The notes: generated by a model from the letters alone, not told the origin. A stretch of 64,000 bases of DNA from Qipengyuania vulgaris (GCF_009827325.1 NZ_WTYC01000006.1:1-64000), one strand, 5' to 3'; counted from the stretch's first letter, positions 25,601 to 33,985 are shown. A program made the numbers and translations.

Positions 25601-27692
25601 CGCGGGGCAGACGGGCGGGGTTTTTGTTACCTCGAACAATTCAACAGCAACACTGGTTTCGATTGAACGCCTTTCGGTATCCGCGACAAGCTTTGCCGAT
25701 ACCATTCTACTCGGCGACTATGATGACATCGCAGACGGTCGGGACGGGGATGACGTCTTGAACGGGCGCGCCGGGAACGATGATCTTCACGGTGGTAACG
25801 GTGACGACGAACTCGACGGCGACACTGGCGACGATTATCTCCGGGGCGGCAATGGCCATGATTTCCTGATGGGCGGCAACGGTGCAGACGAATTGTTGGG
25901 CGAGTACGGGGCTGATACACTTGAAGGCGGCGACGGCGATGATGTGATCGATGGCGGCTACGGGGCTGACATTATCAACGGCGGCGCCGGCAATGACCTC
26001 ATGACTGGCGGTTACGGCGATGACGATGACTTCATCGATGGTGGCGGCGGCATTGACACCGTCAGTTATTCGGGTTCCCGCAACATCGCAGTTAATATCG
26101 ACCTCGAGTTGAGCGTTCAGGCGTCGCATGAAGTTCTAGGGAGCGATACGCTGACCAACATCGAGAATGTTGTCGGTTCTAACCGCGCAGATAGCCTTGC
26201 TGGTGACGGCGGCGCAAATATGCTCGACGGCTCAGGAGGCAACGATATATTGACGGGACGCGGCGGCGACGATGTCCTCGAAGGTGGATATGGCGATGAC
26301 TGGCTCGACGGCGGTGCAGGCAACGATACCGCGTCTTACGAAACGTCAGGTGGAGGGGTCTCGATTACTCTGGCGGTGCAAGGTGTTGCGCAAGAATTCT
26401 CAAGCAATTACGGCGCCGACACGCTTGTCGGGATCGAGAACCTGACTGGATCGGCCTTCGCCGACACGCTGACGGGCGACGCTGCACAAAACATCCTGAC
26501 GGGCGGAGCCGGCGATGATTTGATTTTCGGCGCTGGCGGCAGCGACACGCTTGATGGAGGCGGCGGGGTCGATGATCTTGTCGGCGGCAACGGTTGGGAC
26601 ACGCTCGATGGCGGCGCTGGGAATGACAGGCTGGAAGGCGGCAACGGTAACGATTTTCTATTGGGCGGCTCTGGCTGGGATTCGTTGGAAGGCGGCAACG
26701 GCGACGATTTGATCAACGGCGGCAGCGGCAGCGATACCGCGACCTATGTTGGCGCGACGGCAGGCGTATCTGTCAGCCTCGCAACCAGCATTGCACAGGA
26801 CACTGTGGGAGCAGGTATCGATACACTTTCCGGCATCGAAAATCTCACCGGCTCGTCTTTCGCCGACACGCTGACGGGTGATGAAGGGGTGAATTTCATT
26901 TTTGGCGGCTTGGCCGATGATGTGTTATCCGCCGGCGGGGGTTCGGACCGCCTGTACGGCGGGGACGGCGACGATGCCATGGTCGGTGGCAGCGGCTGGG
27001 ACCAACTTATAGGCGCCGACGGCGATGATGTGATGACCGGAGGCAACGGCGGCGACCTGTTCAAGGGCGGCGCGGGCAATGATACCGTCTTCGGTGGCAA
27101 CGGCACGGACCGCGCCTATCTCGGCAACGACAATGACACGGCTTGGGGCGGCGCGGGCGACGATCTTCTCCTCGGTCAGGTCGGCGACGACGTACTTTAC
27201 GGCGATGACGGCGATGATAACCTAATGGGATCGATCGGCGCGGATTATCTCGACGGGGGAGCGGATAACGATACGCTTAATGGTGGCGGGCACGACGATA
27301 TCTTGATTGGCGGCGCGGGCGACGATGTCCTCATCGGCAGCTGGGGCATCGATACTCTGACCGGCGGGACGGGAGCCGACACCTTCGTGTTCAATACCGG
27401 CCATACCGGTCGCTGGCAGGGAATTGCTGATGTGATCACTGATTTCAGCCAGGCTGAAGGGGACATCATCGACCTGTCTGCAATCGATGCGGTTGCCGGT
27501 GGCGCCGACGATGCCTTCATCTTCATCGGCAACGCGTCCTTTAGCGGAACGGCAGGCGAACTGCAGTTTTACACGTCAGGCGATGAGACTTTCGTATCTG
27601 GAGATACGGACGGCGACGGAGTGGCCGATTTCGTGATCGCCTTCAACGGAACCGATCTACCCGATCTGACCCCGGGTGATTTCATCCTGTAG
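19647..27692 (+). CDS. Giant RTX calcium-binding repeat protein (2681 residues)
   Basis: Almost entirely hemolysin-type nonapeptide repeats (GGxGxDxLx), which form calcium-bound beta-rolls outside the cell. Blocks of nonapeptides alternate with about 14 non-RTX inserts of 60-80 residues with a shared pattern: DGGAGxD, a strand with FDLS or FSIADP, GTTIxxFE or VERIDY, then GGxGxDxVTGG. Anchors fall near residues 127, 242, 391, 540, 652, 875, 1017, 1237, 1359, 1488, 1595, 1703, 1871 and 2005. Three shorter modules with IENLTGSxFADTLTGD follow (about 2169, 2261, 2395). A NRADYQITDD...VQFADGTF insert is near 735. The last 110 residues (DVITDFSQAEGDIIDLSAID, FSGTAGELQF, DTDGDGVADFVI) match the serralysin-type C-terminal region and imply type I secretion. 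No signal peptide and no catalytic domain. No ABC exporter or membrane fusion gene lies in the window. GTG start. Confidence 0.95.
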   Translation: MADFTGTSGNDNIVGTAGYDWIEAGAGNDTVTGLGGADYIYGGEGNDDLDGGDGDDYIVGGEGADTINGGDGDDEVYSSRWNGLTDILLDGGAGTDFLNLDIGIYDLAVTFSIADPAIDQNIAGIIVRGFEQIHYVGGDGVDTVTGGALDDFFFGWGGDDTFNGGGGDDIINGGAGRDTLSGGDGNDTLRSEAYSGANQTDILIDGGAGIDFAEISKVLATTAITFDITNSNVSQTIDGTVVVNVERIDYYGGSNVDTITGGAFGDIIHGNTGDDILSGSGGDDFLYGQEGDDTLAGGSGTDLLNGGDGNDDLDGGDGNDTLTGEAGADTMRGGNGIDQIYVVLAADGSSDLLADGGDGYDTLIYDATLYGTGAAFDLSATGDNVAHGTTIRNFERVQFYGGTGADTVTGTAGNDELYGNQGDDILDGADGNDRLEGSIGNDTLRGGAGNDILLGQDGDDTLEGGEGNDQLEGLEGSDAMYGGDGDDIIYSRDYAGMANDTIVSGGLGVDTLVLDRTLSTASVTLDFGNGTDQQADGTTISGIEQVVFYGGTGDDIVTGGNLADELNGGVGNDTLSGGAGSDELYGGAGSDSYFGGDGDDIIYTQIVDGVVDTLVDGGSGNDYALIDQTLSVAALVFDAGASGDQVVDATTIRSVEQVDFYAGSGDDILIGGDFADELYGNAGNDTLSGGDGDDALYGSTGNDIIAVGGGNDTVDGGSGTDTLVLTGNRADYQITDDSGTVEIIDLRSGSPDGTNSVTSIESVQFADGTFTMTEVAVRTFYGTESNDYLTGSTGADIIYGYGGNDTISGGAGPDTFYGGDGDDTISTYIEPDGVADILADGGAGNDTLSLSIVYSTEAANFDLSPGGEFVIAGTTIRDFETYQLSLTEFDDTVILGDGNDRVYARAGDDTIVGGIGNDVLYGEEGNDTLAGGMGADSLNGSIGDDSLTGGLGNDNLNGGAGADTMEAGEGDDSVTVDADDILADGGDGIDLLNLRGLHNFTLDPSGADFVAGSLTIRNFEIVSYYSSEAIAANITGGQYNDTMTGGDAGDTFVGLAGNDRLSGELGNDNLSGGDGDDTLEGDEGNDTALGGAGADDIEGGTGNDSLDGGDDDDLVVGGDGDDIVRGGAGDDRVFGDEQSEYSSTQGSDTLYGDAGDDTLNGGAGIDAMYGGDGDDTLFSTTRYYLSGTGFVFESVTDSVIDGGAGFDFAEIIRTGSSANVTFSIADPNIASTSGGMTIVGIEQLEYTGGSGRDNVTGGAYADIISGGEGNDVLSGGGGNDELIAGLGADSLYGGAGDDTLRSIQRYNDGSGWVYDTARPVMLDGGDGIDFLQIELNSSTGTNIFDLSDPAIASTSGGTTIVNVERIDYRGGTGSDIVTGGALLDIIYGGAGEDTLSGGGWTDQLYGEEGDDTLHGGDDRDVLVGGAGSDALYGDDGDDNVTADHLDSVVDGGAGTDYLRLEAYASTAAITLDISDPTLVQVTGNTSISGFEQLLFSGGSGDAAVTGGGLADTLNGGAGNDTLRGEGGDDTIRGGDGIDALYGGDGDDNITADLDDSVIDGGDGNDRLTFFATGSTGNINFTMSNPDTATIFGSTTISGIEQFSFYSGAGNDSVTGASGNDYLRGGSGDDVLSGGAGNDILDGQSGLDTLYGGAGDDQLTLNIGDALIDGGSGEDYLRATLSGFSGAVILDLTSQADQLTAGTIVRSIERLYIETGAGNDELTGGDLDDYFRTNAGNDIVFAGGGNDSIYGTSGLNELHGGTGDDTVNGGADDDQLFGDDGDDYLYGGNGGNDYIEGGAGNDSIIVYRGANTILAGAGDDAITSGYSDRIDDVLIDGGAGFDLLTMNLEYMIGSIVADFSDPSADQLIGATVVRGIEIVDLQLGNYANDVTGGAYGDRLIGGDLDDQLTGGGGDDVLEGRGGDDILLGGAGNDHLSSGGGDDLMYGGSGNDILAVSGGNVLADGGSGIDLATLSFHSPYEGIYLDYAGQTGGVFVTSNNSTATLVSIERLSVSATSFADTILLGDYDDIADGRDGDDVLNGRAGNDDLHGGNGDDELDGDTGDDYLRGGNGHDFLMGGNGADELLGEYGADTLEGGDGDDVIDGGYGADIINGGAGNDLMTGGYGDDDDFIDGGGGIDTVSYSGSRNIAVNIDLELSVQASHEVLGSDTLTNIENVVGSNRADSLAGDGGANMLDGSGGNDILTGRGGDDVLEGGYGDDWLDGGAGNDTASYETSGGGVSITLAVQGVAQEFSSNYGADTLVGIENLTGSAFADTLTGDAAQNILTGGAGDDLIFGAGGSDTLDGGGGVDDLVGGNGWDTLDGGAGNDRLEGGNGNDFLLGGSGWDSLEGGNGDDLINGGSGSDTATYVGATAGVSVSLATSIAQDTVGAGIDTLSGIENLTGSSFADTLTGDEGVNFIFGGLADDVLSAGGGSDRLYGGDGDDAMVGGSGWDQLIGADGDDVMTGGNGGDLFKGGAGNDTVFGGNGTDRAYLGNDNDTAWGGAGDDLLLGQVGDDVLYGDDGDDNLMGSIGADYLDGGADNDTLNGGGHDDILIGGAGDDVLIGSWGIDTLTGGTGADTFVFNTGHTGRWQGIADVITDFSQAEGDIIDLSAIDAVAGGADDAFIFIGNASFSGTAGELQFYTSGDETFVSGDTDGDGVADFVIAFNGTDLPDLTPGDFIL

Positions 27693-27768
27693 AAGGTACT
27701 GGGCGCTCCCTCCGATTGAATTGCTCGTGCCTCGCTTGGTAAAAAGAAATGCTGATGGGCCGCTTCCC

Positions 27769-27789
27769 CGCGAAGAAAGTCTCTTCGCG
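27769..27789 (+). terminator. Possible terminator of the RTX gene
   Basis: CGCGAAGA and TCTTCGCG form a perfect 8-bp stem with a 5-base loop, 77 bases after the RTX stop. No T run follows. Confidence 0.4.
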
Positions 27790-28376
27790 AGAGGTGACGC
27801 AACTAGATTGGCAAGAGCTTTCACTCCTCAGCTTTCGCTGAAAACGGTGACATTGCTAGGGTCGCCTCCACAAGCCTTCCCATGTCCTGAACCCAATTGA
27901 GTGTAAGGAGGATTTCCCGCGGTCCCATATTTGTCGGCACACCCGGTACCGGCAGAACCCGGCGATTACGACGATAGTTGATTGCGATGCGCACCGCGCC
28001 GGACTTGGTCAATCGCCACCAACCCGTTCGTCTGGCCGTTTCTCGACCTGGACAATGCTGCAGGTCGCTACAATCGCATGACTGAACGTTCGGACCGTTC
28101 AGCGCTCTATTTCGATCCCGCGCTTGCGCCGTCCGAAGCGGACGATCTGCCGTAAGGTTCCTAACCCGAATTCCCGCGATCGGAAACCCAGATGGTCTAG
28201 CGGCCCAGTGGTTGCGCTCAATCAGAATACTAAAGGGCAGAGAAAGGAGATTTTGCCCCAACCGGTGCGGCAGCCAGTCGACGTCCTGAGCATTCAAGTC
28301 TGGTAAAAGGAAATACATCAAAAATTTTGGGCGGCGTCGGCTTTTGGGCCACTTGGATCAAGCCATTAATGGCGGC
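27790..28376. other. Stretch with possible gene remnant
   Basis: No intact gene is recognisable. A 57-codon plus frame, 27982-28155, ends in a protein-like segment (TNPFVWPFLDLDNAAGRYNR, TERSDRSALYFDPALAPSEA) and may be the tail of a decayed gene; it is preceded by in-frame stops and has only a TTG start. A long minus ORF (27821-28321) over the same DNA looks like a shadow. The stretch ends at half-repeat R5. Confidence 0.35.
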
Positions 28377-28466
28377 AATGAGGGCGCAAAGCTGCCGTTA
28401 TTAGGGTAGGGAAACTAGAATTTCCCAATGATTACAGTGCCCATCACTTTCATGCCGGGTGCGCCA
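28377..28466 (+). repeat. Fold-back repeat copy R5 (left half only)
   Basis: Carries GGCGCAAAGCTGCC, the conserved TTTCCCAATGATTACAGTG block, the middle left arm GTGCCCATCACTTTC and GCCGGGTGCGCCA, then stops where the core palindrome should begin. It is the reciprocal half of R1: both break within about ten bases of the core. Confidence 0.88.
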
Positions 28467-28672
28467 GCTTTTCCGGAATAATCGGTAGCTCCGTAGTTCA
28501 CCGCAGGTTAGTCTGAACAGCGGCATGGCGCGCGTGTTGCTGCAGCGCAACAGGTTCTATGGATGCAACGCTGGCAATCCTTGCTGGAAAGATTACATTG
28601 CCGTGACAAAGTGTGACTCTTCGGAGAAACAACTGGGCTCGCCCGTCGCATTCGGGCAGAGGCGACGAGACT

Positions 28673-29710
28673 ATGGAACGCACGATTTACCAGTTTGATC
28701 ACCTTGCCCGCATTGCGGAAGGGGTTACCCGTGCGCCATCTTCCGTGCAGCCGGTCCATCAGGGCGGCCAAGCGGTAAGGGTCGGTGTGATCCTCAACCG
28801 CCGTAGCCATCAGAACAATGCTGAGCGCCGCGAATGCGAAGATCGCAGCAATGTCTCGGTCGTTCGCCCCGAAACACGCCTCGACATTGCACGTGAGCTG
28901 GCTCGGTTCGCCGACAGGGGAATCGACCTTCTGATTATCAGCGGCGGCGATGGCACGGTGCGGGATGTGTTGACTATGGGCCAGCCCGTTTTCGGATCGC
29001 GCTGGCCGAAAATCGCGGTGCTGCCGAAAGGCAAAACTAATGCGTTGAATGTCGATCTGGGATCGCCTTCCGACTGGACGCTGGCGCAGGCGATCGACGC
29101 CTATAGCACCGGGCGCACGGTCGAGCGTCGCCCCCTCGCCATCCGACGGGCTGGAACCGACGATCCGGCTATGTTGGGCTTCATCTTCGGGGCCGGTGCG
29201 TTCTCGCTCGGCGTCGAGGCCGGGCAGGATGCGCACCGGATCGGTTTCTTCAATTCGCTGGCGGTGGGGATGACCAGCGCCTGGGGTATCATGCAGGCGC
29301 TGTTCGGTAGCGATGCCAACCGTTGGCGTCGCGGGACGCGCATGGATCTGGCCTATCTTCCTTCGGGCGAAACAATGCCCCATTCACGCCACGGCGATCC
29401 GAGCCGTAGGCATGTAATGCTGGCGTCCACACTCGAGACCATGCCGCTCGACATAAAGCTGTTCGGCAAGAGGCAAGACGGCATCAGACTGGTCGTACTC
29501 GATCATCCGCGGCGACGGATCATGTTTTCCGTTCCCGCCATTCTCGCCGGCTGGCATCCGCGCTGGCTTCCTGGTGCCGGTTTGCACCATCTGTCGGCAA
29601 ACGGGTTTGCGATCGACCTCGATGCGCCGTTCATCCTCGACGGCGAGCATTTCGCTCCGGGCAGCTATACGATCGAGCAGGGCCCCGAACTGACCTTCGT
29701 CGCGGGGTGA
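28673..29710 (+). CDS. Diacylglycerol/lipid kinase family protein
   Basis: 345 residues. The kinase signature IISGGDGTVRDVL (GGDGT, nucleotide binding) lies near residue 90, preceded by VGVILNRRSHQNN near 38, the usual first strand and NP-like turn. IAVLPKGKTNALNVDLG near 115 corresponds to the lipid-kinase loop usually reading P.GT.NDFA; here K-T-N-A-L-N. FIFGAGAFSLGVEAG and LSANGFAIDLDAPFILDGEH in the C-terminal half match the beta-sandwich domain. It would phosphorylate a lipid at the inner membrane face. ATG at 28673. Its TGA overlaps the GTG of the next gene (GTGA at 29707-29710). Confidence 0.82.
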   Translation: MERTIYQFDHLARIAEGVTRAPSSVQPVHQGGQAVRVGVILNRRSHQNNAERRECEDRSNVSVVRPETRLDIARELARFADRGIDLLIISGGDGTVRDVLTMGQPVFGSRWPKIAVLPKGKTNALNVDLGSPSDWTLAQAIDAYSTGRTVERRPLAIRRAGTDDPAMLGFIFGAGAFSLGVEAGQDAHRIGFFNSLAVGMTSAWGIMQALFGSDANRWRRGTRMDLAYLPSGETMPHSRHGDPSRRHVMLASTLETMPLDIKLFGKRQDGIRLVVLDHPRRRIMFSVPAILAGWHPRWLPGAGLHHLSANGFAIDLDAPFILDGEHFAPGSYTIEQGPELTFVAG

Positions 29711-30606
29711 GCGAAAGCCTCCAGGATAGGATTTACGGGTCGCTCGCGCAGGACGTGCGCGGCGAAGTGGCCGCCTATGCGCGCATGCTCGCCGAAGAGG
29801 TTGGGGCGAGCGCCGTGCTGTTCTACGGATCGAACCTTCGAACCGGTTCACTCGAAGGCGTGCTCGACTTCTATGTCCTAATGCCTGGACTGCAAGAAGA
29901 ACGGATATGGCCGCGTGTCGGTTATCGCGAGTGGCAATGCGAAGGTGAAATTCTCCGCGCGAAGATAGCCACGATGAGCCTGCGCAAATTCGCCCATGCT
30001 ACCCGCGGGGAGAGTCGCGACACGACGATCTGGGCGCGCTTCGTGCAGCCGAGCGCCCTTGTCTGGGCGAGAGATAATGAGGCAAAGGCAGCGGTGGAGG
30101 ATGCCATCGGTCACGCGGCGCGGACCGCGGCTCGATTTGCCGCAGTGCTCGGACCCCAATCCGGGATGGCGCTGGACTACTGGCGGTCCTTGTTCCAGGC
30201 GACCTACCGTGCCGAATTCCGCATCGAAAAAGCCGGTAGGGAAGATTCTATCCTATCGGTCAATGCGCAGCATTTCGCCGGATTGCTGCCCTTGGCGTGG
30301 GAAGCGGATGGCTTGGCTTTCGAGCGCAGCGACGATGGCAATCTGAGGCCGCTGATGGAGAAACGCCGCCATCTGGAGATTCTGGCGCAATGGCATGCGC
30401 GCCAGAGACTGGGCAAGCCGCTCAACATTCTTCGGCTGGCTAAGGCGACCACGACCTTCGAGGGTGCTGCGCGATACGGCGCCTGGAAGCTGGAGCGACA
30501 CACCGGGATTGCGTTAGAGGTTACACCCTTTCGAGAGAGGCATCCGCTGCTCGCCATGCCCGGCGCAGCTTGGGAGCTGTGGCGCGCCCGTCGGCGCGCT
30601 GGCTAG
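29707..30606 (+). CDS. Nucleotidyltransferase-like protein
   Basis: 299 residues. The N-terminal part has a nucleotidyltransferase-like motif: ASAVLFYGSNLRTGSLEGVL followed by DFYVLMPG (GS motif then an acidic pair variant, about residues 35-60). No obvious signal peptide. A C-terminal helical region contains conserved-looking TYRAEFRIEKAGREDSIL and ILRLAKATTTFEGAARYGAW. The four-base overlap with the lipid-kinase gene implies coupled expression, so a role in modifying the same lipid or its head group is possible but not shown. It runs convergent to the DUF2141 gene with 3 bases between stops. Confidence 0.6.
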   Translation: MSESLQDRIYGSLAQDVRGEVAAYARMLAEEVGASAVLFYGSNLRTGSLEGVLDFYVLMPGLQEERIWPRVGYREWQCEGEILRAKIATMSLRKFAHATRGESRDTTIWARFVQPSALVWARDNEAKAAVEDAIGHAARTAARFAAVLGPQSGMALDYWRSLFQATYRAEFRIEKAGREDSILSVNAQHFAGLLPLAWEADGLAFERSDDGNLRPLMEKRRHLEILAQWHARQRLGKPLNILRLAKATTTFEGAARYGAWKLERHTGIALEVTPFRERHPLLAMPGAAWELWRARRRAG

Positions 30607-30609
30607 CGT

Positions 30610-31107
30610 TCAGCGGTAACGCATGCGGATAGAGATATTCTCTACACCGCTACCGACATCAAAACCGACCTTCTTGTAGCTTGGCTTGCCGAGATTGAAG
30701 AGATTGATGCTCGGGTCATTCGACATGGCGCCGCCATCCCCGAAGATATCGGTTTCCCCGTCCCCGTCGAGATCATGGCGTACCGCGATGCCGTAGTGTC
30801 CAGGCTTGGGCAGTGGCATGCAGAATCGCATGGTGCCGGCCTTGGCGGGCGCTTCCATGCGGTACATCCAGCGGCCTTTTTCCAACCAGTCCTGCTTGGT
30901 TGCCCGGTAGGACTGAACCCGCATTCGGCCCTTGCTTTCCTTCACACCGGTGATGGAGACCATTACGGCAGGACCCTTGCCCGAAGCGCATTTGCCCGGA
31001 TCGTGCGAGATTTTCTCCCGGTATTGCGCTTCGGCAGGCGATGCCAGAGTCAGTGCCGCGAGGGCTAGCGTGCCTGTACTTGCAATGGCTGCAATCAGTT
31101 TCTTCAT
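30610..31107 (-). CDS. DUF2141 domain secreted protein
   Basis: 165 residues with a Sec signal peptide (MKKLIAAIASTGTLALAALT, cut near ASPAEAQ). The mature part fits DUF2141, a small beta-sandwich: VMVSITGVKESKGRMRVQSY, PGHYGIAVRHDLDGDGETDI, FGDGGAMSNDP and a C-terminal FNLGKPSYKKVGFDV strand. DUF2141 proteins are periplasmic and of unknown role; they often lie near lipid-kinase or carotenoid genes in sphingomonads. Two cysteines (CASGKG, RFCMPLP) may form a disulfide. Confidence 0.88.
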   Translation of the reverse strand: MKKLIAAIASTGTLALAALTLASPAEAQYREKISHDPGKCASGKGPAVMVSITGVKESKGRMRVQSYRATKQDWLEKGRWMYRMEAPAKAGTMRFCMPLPKPGHYGIAVRHDLDGDGETDIFGDGGAMSNDPSINLFNLGKPSYKKVGFDVGSGVENISIRMRYR

Positions 31108-31383
31108 ACGGAAAGCCCCGTCAATTCTTGAGTGTGAGCGCAGGAATTAACTGCACTTTGTCGGCGGAAGCCCCGCCTCGATACACCCCGCTGCCTATCA
31201 TTTTACGCTGAATTGCGGCTGAATTTCCCGTTCACCTTGGAAGGAGGAGCAATTGAGACGATCTGCGGCGACCGGCAGCGGTGGTTCGTGGATAAGCCGG
31301 GGGACAAGCTTGTGGAGACTTGTGGGAGAAGGGTATTCCGAATGCCCGCAGGCTCACCCCATTTCGATGCCGGACACGCGACC

Positions 31384-32046
31384 ATGACCGCCCCGCTGAT
31401 TTCACCCTCCATCCTCTCCGCCGATTTCGCCCGGCTTGGCGAAGAAGTTCGCGCGGTCGACGAAGCGGGAGCCGACTGGATCCATATCGACGTGATGGAC
31501 GGTCATTATGTTCCGAATATCACGATCGGACCCGCGGTTGTGAAGGCGCTTCGCCCGCATACGGCCAAGCCTTTCGACGTTCATCTGATGATCGCGCCGG
31601 TAGACCCTTATCTGGAGGCCTTTGCCGAGGCGGGTGCCGACATCATTACGGTCCATCCTGAAGCCGGTCCGCACATCCACCGTACGCTTCAGGCGATCAG
31701 GAACCTCGGCAAGAAGGCGGGTGTGGTCCTCAACCCGGGCACTCCTGCGAAGATGCTGGATTACGTGATCGAGGAAGTCGACCTCGTGCTGGTGATGAGT
31801 GTCAACCCCGGTTTCGGAGGGCAAAGCTTCATCCACTCGCAACTGCGCAAGATCGAGGCGATCCGCAAGATGATTGAGAGGACTGGCAAGGACATTCGGC
31901 TGGAAGTCGATGGCGGTGTCGATCCGACGACCGCCCCGCTTTGCATCGAGGCTGGCGCAGACGTTCTGGTGGCTGGCTCTGCCACATTCCGCGGTGGGCC
32001 GGAAAAGTACACATCGAACATCGCTGCGCTGAAGGGCCGGGAATGA
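31384..32046 (+). CDS. rpe: Ribulose-phosphate 3-epimerase
   Basis: 220 residues, full length. It interconverts ribulose-5-phosphate and xylulose-5-phosphate in the pentose phosphate pathway. Motifs: [16 protein letters not shown] at 7-22, [17 protein letters not shown] near 34 (metal-binding His and Asp), PFDVHLMI near 64, [20 protein letters not shown] near 142 and [11 protein letters not shown] near 172. The ATG at 31384 gives the family N-terminus; the open frame upstream to 31213 is not native. Its stop overlaps the ATG of the heparinase-like gene. Confidence 0.97.
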   Translation: MTAPLISPSILSADFARLGEEVRAVDEAGADWIHIDVMDGHYVPNITIGPAVVKALRPHTAKPFDVHLMIAPVDPYLEAFAEAGADIITVHPEAGPHIHRTLQAIRNLGKKAGVVLNPGTPAKMLDYVIEEVDLVLVMSVNPGFGGQSFIHSQLRKIEAIRKMIERTGKDIRLEVDGGVDPTTAPLCIEAGADVLVAGSATFRGGPEKYTSNIAALKGRE

Positions 32047-33977
32047 GCGAAGGGCACGCCGATCTCCTGAGCGCCGCGCGCGAAGATGCAGCTGAAGATA
32101 TGCAGGTGGCCTTGCCGCTGTTCGACGAGCCCGAGCCGCATGTGGAAGCGAAGGAACGCGAGCTGGAGGTCGAGGTTCGCCAGCATGCCGAGCCGAAGCA
32201 CGTCTACAGCACTCCCTCGCCATCCGAAACTTTAGTCGATCCCGAGCCTCTGGAGCCCGTCCGTGCTCTCGTCCCCGCCGACTTTGCGCTGCCTCATGCT
32301 GGACCGGTCGAGATGGCGATGCGCTGGGCCTACAAGCTTGGTGTGCCCGGCTCGATTCTCTGTGCGCCGCTGCGCAAGCCCGCCCGCCCTCGGTTCCTCG
32401 CGATGGTCGAGACGCCGCTCGCCGGGGATCGGGCCTCCGGGATGGCCCTGCGTGCTGGGTATGTCCAGGTTGCGGGACACAAGACGCTCATCACCAGACT
32501 TGATTTCGGCTCCCCCTCCAAGCTGGCCCCGCCCTTCGCCCGCACGGTTCATGGCTTCACCTGGATGCGCGACCTGTCTTCCTGTGCGCCGCGCGGACAA
32601 TGCGCCGATACGTCGGGACGTCTCTTTCGCGAGTGGCTGAAGTCGAACCCCGGGCCCGGCAAAGGGCCCGCATGGGATGTTGAACTTGCCGGTTTGCGGC
32701 TGCTCAACTGGCTGGTTCATACGCCGGTCCTGCTTTCGGGTGAGGGCGAGAAGCTCAAGACGCCTCTTCTGGACGCGATCGAGGTTACAGCGCGCTGGCT
32801 CGACCGGCATGTACCGAACGGGCAAGATGGGCTGGCGCAGGTGACGGGCTGGACGGGCCTTGTTGCGGCCGGACTGCTGCTTCCCGACGGCAAGCCCCGC
32901 CGCTTGCATGCAGAAGCGGGCCTCCTGCGAATACTTGGCGAACTCGTCAGCGACGATGGCGGGGTGCTTTCCCGCAGCCCTTCGGCGCAGGCGCAGCTCA
33001 TTGGCCTGATGGTCGACTTGGGGGCTTGCTACGAGGCGGTCAAACGGCCTCCGCCCGCTGCGTTTGCTGCTCTTCTGAGCCTGCTCGTGCCCGCGCTTCT
33101 GTCCCTGCGCATGGGCGACAAGGGCTTGGGCAGCTGGCAGGGCAGCGCCGCCATGAGCGAATCCGCACTGGATGCTCTCGTTACCGCGAGCTGCGTACGC
33201 ACACGGCCGATGATGGATGCTCGCCACTGGGGATATCAGCGGGTGCGATCGCGCGACGGACTATTGGTCATGGATGCTGCGCCGCCGCCCAAGCCGCGTC
33301 ATGCACGCCACGGCTGCTCTTCTACCCTGGCATTCGAGTTCTCTCACAGGACCCAGCGGATCATCGTCAATTGCGGCGGCGCGGAACTGGCGGGCGCGCT
33401 GGTCCCGGCGCGGATCGAACAGGGTCTTCGCGGAACCTCGGCCCATTCGACGCTGGTGCTCGACGAAGCCAATTCCACTGCCATCCTCCTCCACGGGCAG
33501 ATCGGCAAGGGGGTCGAGGAAGTCGATTTCACTCGCGAGACGATCGGGCAGAACGGACGCAAGTCGGTCAAGCTCGAGGCGTCGCACAACGGATATGTCG
33601 CGCGCCACGGGCTGCTCCATCGCCGCATCCTCATCCTCTCCGACGACGGCAGCGAACTGCGCGGTGAGGACGTGCTCGAGCCTTCGGGACGCAAGGGCAA
33701 GCGCGGCAAGATCGCCTTTGCAATCCGCTTCCATCTGGGCCGCGGGATCGACGCAAAACTAACGGAAGACGCGATGGGCGTGCATCTGGCGCTTCCCGAC
33801 GCAAGCTACTGGCAATTTCGCCTCGGGGGCACTAGCGGCGAAGCGCACTGCGTGCTGGAGGACAGCCTGTGGGTCGATGGCCATGGCCGTCCGCACGGCG
33901 TGCAGCAGATCGTGGTCGAAGGCATGGCCGCGCGCGGCGGGGAACGTTTCCCCTGGCTGCTCAAACGAATGGGGTGA
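32043..33977 (+). CDS. Heparinase II/III family protein
   Basis: 644 residues from the ATG at 32043, overlapping the rpe stop by 4 bases. An acidic linker of about 80 residues precedes an alpha-helical toroid region ([52 protein letters not shown]) and a C-terminal beta-sandwich ([49 protein letters not shown]). This is the layout of heparinase II/III-like polysaccharide lyases. No signal peptide is visible, so the site of action is unclear. In sphingomonads this gene regularly sits between rpe and purH, consistent with the overlaps at both ends. Confidence 0.85.
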   Translation: MSEGHADLLSAAREDAAEDMQVALPLFDEPEPHVEAKERELEVEVRQHAEPKHVYSTPSPSETLVDPEPLEPVRALVPADFALPHAGPVEMAMRWAYKLGVPGSILCAPLRKPARPRFLAMVETPLAGDRASGMALRAGYVQVAGHKTLITRLDFGSPSKLAPPFARTVHGFTWMRDLSSCAPRGQCADTSGRLFREWLKSNPGPGKGPAWDVELAGLRLLNWLVHTPVLLSGEGEKLKTPLLDAIEVTARWLDRHVPNGQDGLAQVTGWTGLVAAGLLLPDGKPRRLHAEAGLLRILGELVSDDGGVLSRSPSAQAQLIGLMVDLGACYEAVKRPPPAAFAALLSLLVPALLSLRMGDKGLGSWQGSAAMSESALDALVTASCVRTRPMMDARHWGYQRVRSRDGLLVMDAAPPPKPRHARHGCSSTLAFEFSHRTQRIIVNCGGAELAGALVPARIEQGLRGTSAHSTLVLDEANSTAILLHGQIGKGVEEVDFTRETIGQNGRKSVKLEASHNGYVARHGLLHRRILILSDDGSELRGEDVLEPSGRKGKRGKIAFAIRFHLGRGIDAKLTEDAMGVHLALPDASYWQFRLGGTSGEAHCVLEDSLWVDGHGRPHGVQQIVVEGMAARGGERFPWLLKRMG

Positions 33978-33985
33978 ATTTTTCG

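Noticed and set aside
19747-27532. Many long ORFs in other frames and on the minus strand across the RTX gene (for example 22635-23081 and 24885-25571)
   Set aside because: They arise from the GC-rich, repetitive codons of the nonapeptide repeats, have low-complexity Pro/Ser/Val products and no ribosome binding sites.
19647-27692. CRISPR-like or tandem DNA repeats
   Set aside because: The GGCGGCGA-type repetition follows the protein repeat GGxGxD in frame with varying spacing; there are no constant direct repeats separated by unique spacers.
27821-28321. 166-codon minus ORF after the RTX gene
   Set aside because: Arg/Pro-rich composition, no ribosome binding site, and the plus strand over the same DNA has a more protein-like fragment.
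31213-31383. Longer start for rpe
   Set aside because: The extension is not part of the epimerase fold; the ATG at 31384 gives the family N-terminus.
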